From positions 24,385-88,384 of the forward strand of contig CAWAYV010000007.1 in NCBI GenBank assembly GCA_963786295.1: a DNA stretch of 64,000 nucleotides. Reading direction: 5' to 3'. Numbering within the stretch: the stretch's first letter is position 1; each line of letters begins with the position of its first letter. A program made the translations under genes and the position numbers. Below are positions 1 through 9,432 of the stretch, piece after piece. Source of the DNA: JACCZX01 sp963786295. Lineage in GTDB: Bacteria; Pseudomonadota; Gammaproteobacteria; Burkholderiales; Burkholderiaceae_F. The notes beneath the pieces were generated by a model. It was not told the origin of the DNA, did not search any database, and worked only from the letters and a program-made list of their open reading frames with translations.

Positions 1-1
1 C

Positions 2-1303
2 GAGCGGCACGATGAGCTGTACTGGAACGTGACCGGCAATGGCTGGCCGTTCGTGATCGATCGCGTGAGCGCGTGGGTTCGGCTACCGCAACCCGTGCCG
101 GCCGACAAACTCAGCGCCGAGGTGTACACCGGCCCGCAGGGCGCGCGTGGTCGCGATGCCAAAGTCAGCGTCGCTGACGGCGAATTCAACTTTGAAACGA
201 CGCGTCGTCTGGCGCCAAACGAAGGGCTGACGATCGTTGCTGCGTTTCCAAAGGGCATTGTTACCCCACCGTCAGCGCTGCAGCGACTTGGCTGGACACT
301 CGCCGATAACGCCGGCGAGCTGGTCGGGATCGGCGCGTTGTTGCTGCTGGTCGTTTTCATGTTTGCGATGTGGTGGAGCGTTGGACGCGATCCACGCAAG
401 GGCCCGAAATTTCCGCGCTACGAGCCACCGGCCAACATGAGCGCAGCCGCAGTTCGCTTTATCGATCGCATGGGCTTCGACACACGCTGCATGGCAGCTG
501 GTGTACTCGGCCTCGGCGCACGCGGTTATTTGAAGGTTCAGCAGCACGACAAAGGATTCGTTGTTCAGAAAACCGGCTCGACGGTTCAATGGTTGCCCGG
601 TGAAAAGCCGCTAGCGGACGCGCTGTTTCGAGGCGGGTCGCAGGCGACGTTGAGTCAGACCTACGATCCAGCAGTGGCCGAAGCGCAGAGTGACCTGAGC
701 TCAGCACTGTCTACCCATTACAAGGGCGTTGCTTTCAAACGCAATCACTGGCCGCTGGTGCTGGTCGTCATTTGCGGTGCCGCTGCGTTTGGTCTGGCGG
801 GGGTGCTCGGAGCGAATCCGGCGTTGATCATTGCGCTCGTCTGCGTTTTGTTGCTGGCGTTGTTCATCTTTTTCAAGCTGATGCCTGCCTACACGCGCGA
901 AGGGCGAAAGGTGCAAGACCACATCGAAGGCTTGCGCCAATATCTCGGTGTGGCCGAGCGCGACGATCTCGCTCGAATGAAGGCACCCGAAATGACGCCC
1001 ACCGAATTCGCGCGCATGCTGCCGTACGCGCTCGCACTCGACGTCGAAAAGACATGGGCCGATCGCTTCGCTGCGGTACTCGGCACGGCTGCCGTCGCGG
1101 CGGCGGTGTCGTCGTATTACGCCGGCGACACGAGTTCGTGGGGATCGAACTCGATCGACGACTTGACCGATTCCTTCGGCTCGCTCGACAGCACGGTCAG
1201 CGCAGCGTCGACTGCTCCCGGATCAGAATCGGGCAGTAGCGGTGGCGGTGGCGGAGGGTCGAGCGGAGGCGGTGGAGGTGGCGGCGGCGGAGGCGGGTGG
1301 TAG
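2..1303 (+). CDS. DUF2207 domain-containing membrane protein (5' partial)
   Basis: The reading frame is open from base 2, so the N-terminus, including any signal peptide, lies outside the window. The visible start, with a HDELYWNVTGNGW-type stretch, is typical of the extracytoplasmic DUF2207 domain. Two hydrophobic blocks follow: one near residues 105-125 of the visible protein, and a pair of adjacent segments near 250-295. The C-terminus is a long Gly/Ser-rich tail ending in Trp, which is usual for this family. The function of DUF2207 proteins is not established. The gene converges on putA, with 14 bases between the stop codons. Confidence 0.85.
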   Translation, partial: ERHDELYWNVTGNGWPFVIDRVSAWVRLPQPVPADKLSAEVYTGPQGARGRDAKVSVADGEFNFETTRRLAPNEGLTIVAAFPKGIVTPPSALQRLGWTLADNAGELVGIGALLLLVVFMFAMWWSVGRDPRKGPKFPRYEPPANMSAAAVRFIDRMGFDTRCMAAGVLGLGARGYLKVQQHDKGFVVQKTGSTVQWLPGEKPLADALFRGGSQATLSQTYDPAVAEAQSDLSSALSTHYKGVAFKRNHWPLVLVVICGAAAFGLAGVLGANPALIIALVCVLLLALFIFFKLMPAYTREGRKVQDHIEGLRQYLGVAERDDLARMKAPEMTPTEFARMLPYALALDVEKTWADRFAAVLGTAAVAAAVSSYYAGDTSSWGSNSIDDLTDSFGSLDSTVSAASTAPGSESGSSGGGGGGSSGGGGGGGGGGGW

Positions 1304-1317
1304 GCGCTTGCTCTGCC

Positions 1318-4300
1318 TCATCCGACGGTCATCAGGCTCGCGTTGCCTCCGGCGGCCGCGGTGTTGACGCTGACGACTCGCTCGACCAGCAGGCGCTCGA
1401 TGGCAAACGGTGGTTCGCCCGGCGCGAAGCCGTGGATGCTTACGATCGGGCCGTCGCGCGCGGCGATCTTGCGCGCGATGTCGATGCGCTCTTGCGCCGA
1501 ACCGTGATGTATCGACGGCATCGAACTCGCAATCGGCTGACGGTCCAATCGTCGATCAGCCGGATTGCATCTTTCACGACTCGCGGTAACCGCTCGAGCG
1601 TCGCCTGTGTGAGTGCGTTGCGCGGCCACACAGCGCGGGCGCCGAGTGCCAGCGCTAGCGCGAGTTGCGCGAGCAAGTCGCGCGCGGACGCCGCAAGACA
1701 AAGGAGCGTTTCGCGCGGCAGCACGGTGTACGAATTGCGCTCACCGGTCGGCCCCGGCAGCAGCACTGACGCTCCCGCAGGAGACAGCGAGGCAAGACGA
1801 TCGCACAGCGCAGCCAGATTGGGTTCGGATCGCATCGCCCAATCGCGCAACGCCTCCAGAGCATCCGATTGTGAGCCGCGCGGCAACTGCAGCGATTCAT
1901 CGCACGCTTCTGAAGCTGCAACGAGCTCCGCGAGCGCAGCATCGGCGGGGCACTTCGAAAGCAACCGATACAGATACAGCGGACCACCGGCCTTCGGACC
2001 CGTGCCCGAGAGCCCCTCGCCGCCGAAGGGCTGCACGCCAACCACCGCGCCTACGATGTTGCGGTTCACGTAGATGTTGCCCGCGTGCGCGCGACGCACG
2101 ACGCGGTCGATCTTGCCGTCGACACGCGAGTGCACGCCGAGCGTGAGGCCGTAGCCGAGCGCGTTGATGCCGTCGACCAGACGGTCGAGTTCTTCGCGTC
2201 GATAACGCAGCACGTGCAGCACAGGGCCAAAGACTTCACGCTCGAGCTGCTCGATCCGGTCGATCGAAATCAGCGTCGGCGGGACAAACGTACCGCGATT
2301 AGATGTTTTGTCGGCCGCTGCATCGACCGAAACCTGATGGACGCGATGACCTCGCGCGCGCATGCCATCGATGTATTTCACCAGCATCGAGCGCGCGTCG
2401 TCGTCGATGACCGGTCCCACATCGACCGCAAGGCGCTCGGGATTGCCGACGCTGAGCTCGGCCATCGCGCCTTCGAGCATTTCGAGTACGCGATCGGCGA
2501 TGTCCTCCTGCAGGCACAGCACGCGCAACGCCGAGCAGCGCTGCCCGGCACTATCAAAGGCCGACACGACGGCGTCGGCAACGACCTGCTCCGCCAGCGC
2601 TGACGAGTCGACGATCATCGCGTTCTGTCCACCCGTCTCGGCGATCAGCGGCACGGGCCTGCCTTCGGGACCGAGCCGGCTCGCGAGCGAGCGCTGGATG
2701 ATGCGTGCGACATCGGTCGATCCGGTGAAGACGACGCCTTGCGTTCTTGCATCGGCGACCAGTGCGGCACCGACGGTCTCGCCGCGGCCGGGAACGAGCA
2801 CCAGTGCGTCACGCGGAACACCCGCGTGGTGCAGGATGCGTACTGCCTCTGCGGCGATCAGCGGCGTTTGCTCGGCGGGTTTCGCGAGCACCGTGTTGCC
2901 GGCTGCCAGCGCAGCGCTCACCTGTCCGGTGAAGATTGCCAGCGGAAAGTTCCACGGGCTGATACACACGACCGGGCCGAGCGGCACATGCGTGTCGGCT
3001 GCGATTCGCTCGTGTGCCTGGCGCGCGTAATAGCGCATGAAATCGACTGCCTCGCGTACTTCTGCGATGGCATTGCTATAGGTCTTGCCGGCTTCGCGCA
3101 CGATCAGTCCCATTAGCAGCGGCATCTTCGCTTCCATCGTGTCGGCGGCGCGCTCCAGCATCGCTGCGCGCTGTGCCGGCGCGGTCGCGCGCCACGCGGA
3201 CGCTGCGGCATCCGCGGCGTGCAGGGCCGCTTCCACCTCTGCCTGATCCGCCTGTGCTACTTGTCCTACGACATCATCGCGATGCGCGGGATTGCAAACC
3301 GGTTGCGTCTCGGGCGCACGCGCGCTGTTGATTGTGGGTTCCGCGCTCCAACCCACTGCGCGGCTTTTGACCAGCGCCTGAGCGAGACGCGTCAGCTCGT
3401 TCTCGTCGGTGAGGTCCATGCCGCGCGAGTTGAGACGCACGGTGCCAAAGATTTCGCGCGGCAGCGGAATGCGTGGGTGAGGCGCGCCGAGCGTGCCGGT
3501 GTCGGCGCCGATGCGCCGCGTGGTCGAGACCGGATCCGCGACAAGGTCGTCGAGCGAAACATCGGGGTCGGCGATGCGGTTGATGAACGAGGTGTTGGCA
3601 CCGTTTTCCAGCAGACGGCGCACCAGATAGGCGAGCAGCGTTTCGTGGCTGCCGACCGGCGCGTAGATACGGCATGGTCGGCCGAGCTTGCCGTCGGCGG
3701 CAGAACCGACCACCTGCGCGTACAGCGGCTCGCCCATGCCGTGCAAACACTGAAACTCGTACTGACGCGGATGCCAATCACCCGCCATGTGATAGATGGA
3801 GGCCAGTGTTTGCGCGTTGTGCGTGGCGAACTGCGGATAGATCTCGCGCGGTGCCGCAAGCAGCTTGCGCGCGCACGCGAGGTAGCAAACGTCGGTATAG
3901 ACCTTGCGCGTGTAAACCGGATAGCCGTCGAGGCCGTCAACTTGCGCGCGCTTGATTTCCGAGTCCCAATACGCACCCTTGACCAGTCGAACCATCAGGC
4001 GGCGTTGGGTACGACGCGCGAGATCGATCATGAAGTCGACCACGAACGGGCAGCGCTTCTGGTAGCCCTGCACGACGAAGCCGAGGCCGTTCCAGCCGGC
4101 GAGTGCAGGCTCTTCGCACAGTTTCTCCAGCAGGTCGAGCGAGATCTCGAGGCGGTCGGCCTCCTCAGCATCGATGTTGATTCCGATGTCGTAGTGCTTC
4201 GCCAGCAGCGTCAGCGCAAGCACGCGCGGATAAAGCTCGCCCATCACGCGCTCGCTCTGCGCGTACGAGTAGCGTGGATGCAGTGCCGAGAGCTTGATCG

Positions 4301-5066
4301 AGATGCCCGCACCTTCGTAGATACCGCGGCCTGAAGATGCCGTGCCGATCGCGTGAATCGCGCTCTCATACGACGCGTAGTAACGCTCAGCGTCGGTAGC
4401 CGTCATCGCCGCTTCGCCGAGCATGTCGTACGAATAGCGAAAACCGATCGCCTCGAAGCGCTCGGCGTGCTCGAGCGCGTCGGCGATCGTCTCGCCGGCG
4501 ACGAACTGCTTGCCCATCAGGCGCATCGCGAGGTCGACCGCCTTGCGAATCACCGGTTCACCTAGACGCGCAGTGACGCGCGTCAGGCCGTTCGCAAGCC
4601 CCGCTTCGTCGTGAGTGGCGACAAGCTTGCCGGTGATCAGCAGCCCCCAGGTGGCGGCATTGATAAACGGTGATGCGCTCTGTCCCAAGTGCGCGCGCCA
4701 GTCGCCGCGGCCGATCTTGTCGCGGATCAGCGCGTTACGCGTGGCGGCATCGGGAATGCGCAAAAGTGCCTCGGCCAGGCACATCAGCGCGACACCCTCT
4801 TCGCTCGACAGCGAGAACTCCTGCAACAAACCTTGCACCATGTTCTCGCGAGCGATGCCGAGCTCGCGCCCGCGCAGGCTCGCCACCAGCTTCTTTGCAA
4901 TCTCGGTTACCGCTGCTTGTTGTTCAGCGGGAAGCTCGGCAAGCGGCAACAGCGCTGGCACACACTCGGGCTCCGGCGTGCGATTCGCCGCGGTGATCGC
5001 CTTGCGCAGCGCGGAGCGCGACGGAATGTGGGTGGGCAGGTTTCCGAAGGATTGCGGATCGTCCAT
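1318..5066 (-). CDS. putA: Bifunctional proline dehydrogenase / L-glutamate gamma-semialdehyde dehydrogenase PutA (frameshift near the 3' end)
   Basis: Oxidizes proline to glutamate in two steps, with FAD then NAD+. The N-terminal half has the PRODH barrel with KGAYWDSEIKRAQ, ATHNAQT and a C-terminal FAD-site segment ending NGANTSFIN. The second half is an aldehyde dehydrogenase with SPWNFPLA, ETGGQNAM and the catalytic cysteine in SAGQRCSALR. There is no ribbon-helix-helix domain before the PRODH region, so this is a non-regulator PutA. The main frame runs to an aberrant stop at 1440. The conserved PutA ending (ERLLVERVVSVNTAAAGGN, then SLMTVG) is in another frame ending at 1318, so one frameshift lies at about 1520-1550. 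Total length is about 1249 residues, normal for the family. Confidence 0.93.
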
Positions 5067-5176
5067 CTCAACCTGGCGTCAGTGTCGGCTTGCTGGCTGG
5101 ATGCTTACGTACACGTTAGCACTGGAATCATCGTCCGCGCACGCAAGTCGGGCTTCATGCTGGCATTGCTTGCGTT

Positions 5177-5887
5177 CTATTGCGCCTTGAACGTCACGAC
5201 GAGCACGTCGCGATATGCGGCGCGGCTCGGGTCGATCGGCTCGACCGCAGTCACGCCGTGTTTGACTCGCGCGTCGTCGACGATGGCGGTGTCCAGCGGC
5301 GCCGTCAGCGTAAAACTGCCGAGCGCATGGCCGTCGAGGTCATGCACGGTGGTTGTGCCGCTCTTGATGTTGGTGCGATTGATCAGCAGCACGAGCGCAT
5401 AGTCGACGCCGTCGCGATGCACGCCCTCGGGTGTCGGCCGGCCGGGTGTGTCCGAGCGCGCCTCGATACGAAACTGATGGCACTCGATCTTCCAGTTCGT
5501 GTTAGGTCGCAGCGCACCGAACAGGCGGCAGCAGAACGCAAGCACGCATTGCATCGTCGGGCCTGAGACGATCTCCGCATGCATCGGCTCGAACCAGCGC
5601 TCGATGCCGCCGACCAGCGGGTTGTAGTCGAGGCTCTGATAGTGCGGCTGATGCGGCTCGAGCGTGACCTTGTCTTCGCCCGCGCGCGCCGACAACGTCG
5701 CGTGTCGTCGGCGGCGATAGCGATGGCCATCGGGCAGATACGTGTCGAGCTGAAGATCGGTCCAGCTTTCGGCAAAGCGCACCCAGTCCGACAACGCGCC
5801 GCAATCGTCAAGCAGCGGCCGCATACGCTCAGCATCGACGAACGCAAATCCTTCTCGCTCGACGCGCTCGCGCAGTGCAATTGTCAT
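5177..5887 (-). CDS. 2OG-Fe(II) dioxygenase family protein (PF10014-like)
   Basis: Predicted 236-residue cytosolic dioxygenase. The iron-binding motif is visible as HRDGVDYALVLL (the H-x-D pair) and a distal His in VKHGVTAVEP, with a following Arg in PSRAAYRDV for 2-oxoglutarate. This arrangement matches the family of bacterial free-amino-acid hydroxylases such as isoleucine dioxygenase. The open frame extends to 5998, but the start chosen is the ATG at 5887, which overlaps the stop of the upstream MFS gene as ATGA and implies translational coupling. The pairing with an exporter-like MFS protein suggests that the product or substrate is transported. The substrate is unknown. Confidence 0.8.
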   Translation of the reverse strand: MTIALRERVEREGFAFVDAERMRPLLDDCGALSDWVRFAESWTDLQLDTYLPDGHRYRRRRHATLSARAGEDKVTLEPHQPHYQSLDYNPLVGGIERWFEPMHAEIVSGPTMQCVLAFCCRLFGALRPNTNWKIECHQFRIEARSDTPGRPTPEGVHRDGVDYALVLLINRTNIKSGTTTVHDLDGHALGSFTLTAPLDTAIVDDARVKHGVTAVEPIDPSRAAYRDVLVVTFKAQ

Positions 5888-7074
5888 GCTGGCGTCCGAG
5901 GCGGCTGCCGCGGAGGGTGTACAAGGATCGCCAGCATTGCAATTGCGCTGAACACTGCGCCGGCGATAAACGTCTGTGGCGCCCCGAACTGATCCCAAAG
6001 CAAGCCGGCCAGCGCGCTTGCTATCAGCAACGCCACTCCGCTGACCAGATTAAAAAATCCGAACGCGGTTCCGCGCAGGTCTGCGGGCGCAGCATCAGCG
6101 ACCATCGTTGCCAGAAGCCCCTGAGTGATTCCCATGTGCAGGCCCCAAAGCGAGACGCCGAGCCACACCCACGTCCACTCGTTACTGTAAGCGAGCACGA
6201 CATCGGCGCCGATCAGCACCGCGAGCCCGAGCGCAAGCAGCCATGTATGCCTGATGCGGTCCGACAGGCGGCCGAACGGATACGCGGAGAGCGCATAGAC
6301 GACGTTCATGCCGACCAACACCAAAGGGACGAGCGCGAGCGGCAAGCCGCCTTCTGCTGCGCGCAGTACGAGGAACGCTTCGCTGAAACGTGCCAATGTA
6401 AATACGGCGCCGATCGTGACGACCCACCAGTACGCGCGCGACAGCTTGCGCAAACTCTCACGCCGAATCGGATTAATCGGGCGCGCCGCAGCTTCGCGTT
6501 CCGGTTCGCGCACGCCGAAGACAAGCAATGCGACCGCGAGAGCGCCTGGAATCACGGCGACCCAGAAGACCGCGCGAAAATCGTTGGCCCACAGCAGCAT
6601 CAACCCGAGCGCCAGCAGCGGACCGATAAATGCGCCGACGGTGTCGAGCGATTGTCTCAGCCCAAATGATGCGCCGCGCATTTCGCTCGGAGCTACGTCG
6701 GCCACCAGCGCATCGCGCGGCGCACCGCGAATGCCCTTGCCGATACGATCGATAAAGCGGGCGGTAAACACCATGCCGGCGGTCGACGCCACTGCAAACA
6801 GCGGCTTCGACAGTGCACCCAATGAATAGCCGAACACGGCGAGCGACTTGCGCTTGCCCCAGTAGTCAGACAACGCGCCTGAGAAAACTTTGACAATTAA
6901 CGCGGTCGCTTCAGCCGCACCTTCGATCAACCCGACCACGAGCGCGCTCGCGCCGAGCGTTGTGACGAGGAATACCGGCAGCAGGCTGTGGATCATCTCG
7001 GACGAGATGTCCATTAACAGGCTGACGAGGCCGAGCGTCCATATCGCCGCTGGTATGCGAGCTCGTTGCGTCAC
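5884..7074 (-). CDS. MFS transporter
   Basis: A 396-residue polytopic inner-membrane protein with about 12 hydrophobic segments. The MFS loop 2-3 signature is visible around GALSDYWGKRKSL, and a second Arg-rich loop around FGRLSDRIRHTW gives the usual pseudo-repeat. It starts MTQRARIPAAIWTLGLVSLLMDISSEM, a subfamily start often seen in drug or metabolite exporters. The 3' end overlaps the dioxygenase start by four bases, so the two form an operon. The substrate cannot be read from the sequence. Confidence 0.85.
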   Translation of the reverse strand: MTQRARIPAAIWTLGLVSLLMDISSEMIHSLLPVFLVTTLGASALVVGLIEGAAEATALIVKVFSGALSDYWGKRKSLAVFGYSLGALSKPLFAVASTAGMVFTARFIDRIGKGIRGAPRDALVADVAPSEMRGASFGLRQSLDTVGAFIGPLLALGLMLLWANDFRAVFWVAVIPGALAVALLVFGVREPEREAAARPINPIRRESLRKLSRAYWWVVTIGAVFTLARFSEAFLVLRAAEGGLPLALVPLVLVGMNVVYALSAYPFGRLSDRIRHTWLLALGLAVLIGADVVLAYSNEWTWVWLGVSLWGLHMGITQGLLATMVADAAPADLRGTAFGFFNLVSGVALLIASALAGLLWDQFGAPQTFIAGAVFSAIAMLAILVHPPRQPPRTPA

Positions 7075-7125
7075 TGCTTCAAATCAATTCGCCATCATCG
7101 AGAGCGAAATTTAGACGCAAAATAA

Positions 7126-7150
7126 AAAAGCGCCGCGATGCGGCGCTTTT
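7126..7150 (-). terminator. Rho-independent terminator
   Basis: A perfect inverted repeat (GCGCCGC/GCGGCGC extended by A:T pairs) with a 3-base loop is followed, on the minus strand, by a T tract. It lies directly after the minus-strand gene ending at 7170 and before the promoter region of none of the plus genes, so it most likely ends that transcript. The A/T flanks could let it work weakly in both directions. Confidence 0.85.
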
Positions 7151-7169
7151 GTTGGGCCGAGAACTGCGG

Positions 7170-8029
7170 TTACCGGCGCCGCGCTCCGGCTAACCCGAGC
7201 AGCACGAGCAATCCGAGCAAGTTGATCCAGCCCAGCGCCCCGGCGCCGGCGTTCAATGGCGCGTTGGCCGACGAGGTCGGTGCGGTAGAACCGCCGGCTC
7301 CGGTTGCAGTGCCCTGCAGTGTCACTGTCACGTGCCGGCACGTTGCCGACAAAGGTGACCCTCCAAGGTGGCAGTGCGTCGCGCCGGCGGCGGTCGGAAC
7401 GAACTCAAAGCCTATCGAGCAGCTCGCGCCCGGTTGCAGTACTCCGCCATTCACGCATGCGGTCTGGCCGGCGGCAAGCAGTAGCGCTTCTAAAGTCGCC
7501 GACCTGTCCGGTGCCAGCGATTTACCGCCGGATTCCCAAGCGTGATCGGCCGTGTCGCACTGTTCGTCAGAAGAACCCCGATCGGCGCGCTGGTGGCACC
7601 AACCGCCGTGCTGCGGAACATCGACCGGACTCGGGGCTGCGGTCGGTGTGGGCAACGGAGCAAACGGTGGTGGCGGCGGCGGCGTAATCGCGACCACGAA
7701 GGTGAGCCGCGACGTCGGAGGTTTTCTGCGCGTCCATGGGGCGTTCTGAAACACGCCCATCACTTGCGCCGGCGTTGCTGGTGATAGCGGCCTGGATGGC
7801 TGCGCGGATCTCGCTTCGTTTGCACCGGGAAACCTCAAGTCACGAAAACGTGCCGGCAAAGCCGTGGCAGTCCTGGCAGCTCGCGCCCGCGACTCTTCTC
7901 CGTGTACGCAGTTGCACCGTTCGCTGGAATTCCCGCCTGCGCGAACGCGCTCGTCGCGCCGCAGGCAGCGATGGCCAACACGGCGTGCAGCAAATTACGC
8001 AAGCGAAACAACGTGTGGCGAGTCAGCAT
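7170..8029 (-). pseudogene. Exported c-type cytochrome / choice-of-anchor D protein with C-terminal sorting-like tail, several frameshifts
   Basis: The start at 8029 encodes a clear signal peptide (LLHAVLAIAACGATSAFA, cleavage before QAG). A heme-binding CQDCH motif is encoded at 7864-7878 but in a different frame. Further frames contain pieces typical of choice-of-anchor D domains (VGATSAPIGVLLTNSAT; GASCSIGFEFVPTAAG). The end is a GALGW, hydrophobic stretch and GARRR tail, resembling GlyGly-CTERM/rhombosortase-type sorting signals. At least four frame changes are needed to join the pieces. It is therefore either a decayed gene or a badly sequenced one. The largest single open frame is 7170..7859. 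If intact, the product would be a periplasmic or surface electron-transfer protein. Confidence 0.6.
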
Positions 8030-8137
8030 AGGAGGGCGAAACCGGGATCTGATAGATGGCCAGTCTATCGGCGACGCAAGACGCTTACCGTCGTGCGAAC
8101 GGCTTAGCGCCTCCCATGCAAACGCGGAATTTAACCG

Positions 8138-9217
8138 CTATGCGACCGCTTCTCGCTCGATAAGTGCACGCTTGCGCTCGACCCCCCAACGGTAGCCGCA
8201 GAGCGATCCGTCATTGCGAATCACACGGTGGCACGGGATCGCGACAGCCAGCGGATTGGCCCCGATGGCCGCCCCGACGGCGCGCACTGCCTTCGGTGCA
8301 CCGATGCGATGTGCGACTTGCGAATAACTCACCGTCTTGCCCGCTGGGATTTCGCGCAACGCTTGCCATACGCGTTGTTGGAACGCAGTGCCACGCACAT
8401 CGAGCGGCAAGTCGAGTCCCAAGGCCGGGGCTTCGACAAAGCCCACCACCTTGGCGACCATCTGCTCGAACTCGGTATCGCCTCCGATCAGATGCGCGCG
8501 CGGGAACCGATCCTGCAGATCGCGCGCCAGCGCATCAGGATCGTCGCCGATCAGAATCGAGCACACGCCACGCTCGCTCGCCGCGACCAGGATCGAGCCG
8601 AGCGAGCACTCGCCGATCGCAAAACGTATTTCGGTGTTCGCACCGCCGGCACGATAGGTGGTCGGCGTCATACCCAAGACGTCGTTCGACTGCTCGTAGA
8701 AGCGCCCATTGGAGTTGTAGCCGGCGCCGTAGATCGCGTCAGTCACTGTGTTGCTGCGGTCCAGTTCGGACTTGACTCGCTTCGCACGATGCGCCGCCGC
8801 GTACTGCTTTGGAGTGACGCCGGTGATCGCCTTGAACAACCGATGCAGATGAAACGCGCTCAGCCCTGCACGCTTAGCAAGGTGTTCGAGGGTGGGCGCC
8901 TGGTCGGCGTTCTCGATTAGCCGGCACAGCTCTGCGATCGTTTCTGCATGCTGCTCGGCCAGCGAAAGTTGATCCGGCTTGCAGCGTTTGCAAGGACGAA
9001 AGCCGGCGCGCTCGGCGTCCGCAGCAGTTGCGTGGAACTCGATGTTCTCCGGCCGTGCACTGCGCGCTCCGCACGATGGGCGGCAGTACACGCCGGTGGT
9101 CCTGACCGAATAGAAAAACTTGCCATCGGCCTGCGGGTCGCGGGTCACGACAGCGCTCCAGCGAGGGTCGCTGACGGTTGCGGCCGCGAGCATTTCTGAT
9201 TTCGTGGTCATATTCAC
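8138..9217 (-). CDS. ada: Bifunctional DNA-repair methyltransferase / transcriptional regulator Ada
   Basis: The 359-residue protein has the full Ada layout. The N-terminal zinc domain carries YCRPSC and PCKRCKP, whose first Cys accepts methyl groups from DNA phosphotriesters. An AraC-type helix-turn-helix follows (about residues 85-185). The C-terminal O6-methylguanine methyltransferase domain has the active-site PCHRV in NPLAVAIPCHRVIRNDG. In known Ada proteins, methylation of the N-terminal Cys turns the protein into an activator of its own and other repair genes. It is monocistronic here. The start ATG at 9217 is followed two codons later by another ATG. Confidence 0.95.
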   Translation of the reverse strand: MNMTTKSEMLAAATVSDPRWSAVVTRDPQADGKFFYSVRTTGVYCRPSCGARSARPENIEFHATAADAERAGFRPCKRCKPDQLSLAEQHAETIAELCRLIENADQAPTLEHLAKRAGLSAFHLHRLFKAITGVTPKQYAAAHRAKRVKSELDRSNTVTDAIYGAGYNSNGRFYEQSNDVLGMTPTTYRAGGANTEIRFAIGECSLGSILVAASERGVCSILIGDDPDALARDLQDRFPRAHLIGGDTEFEQMVAKVVGFVEAPALGLDLPLDVRGTAFQQRVWQALREIPAGKTVSYSQVAHRIGAPKAVRAVGAAIGANPLAVAIPCHRVIRNDGSLCGYRWGVERKRALIEREAVA

Positions 9218-9432
9218 TTGCGCTCTCCAGTCATCTTATCGATGGCTGGACGTTAGACCTTACCGGAGGCCGCTGAACTCCGGGTCTTGCGGTTGAATTC
9301 GTCTTCCGCGGCAAACGAGCCGATACTGAACGAGGCTGTGGACTGCTGCGGGAAGAATGTCTTGTCTGTGAATCATCGATGAAGGAAGACTTTGTTTGTG
9401 GTGTGGAAGTAGCCGATCCTCTGGAAATAGTA

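Noticed and set aside
1240..1300. GGT/GGC repeats
   Set aside because: They encode the Gly-rich tail usual for DUF2207 proteins, so they are not an independent repeat element.
1297..2073. A 258-codon plus-strand open frame after the DUF2207 gene
   Set aside because: Antisense to the C-terminal aldehyde dehydrogenase part of putA.
3219..4334. A 371-codon plus-strand open frame
   Set aside because: Antisense to the proline dehydrogenase part of putA, which has unmistakable active-site motifs.
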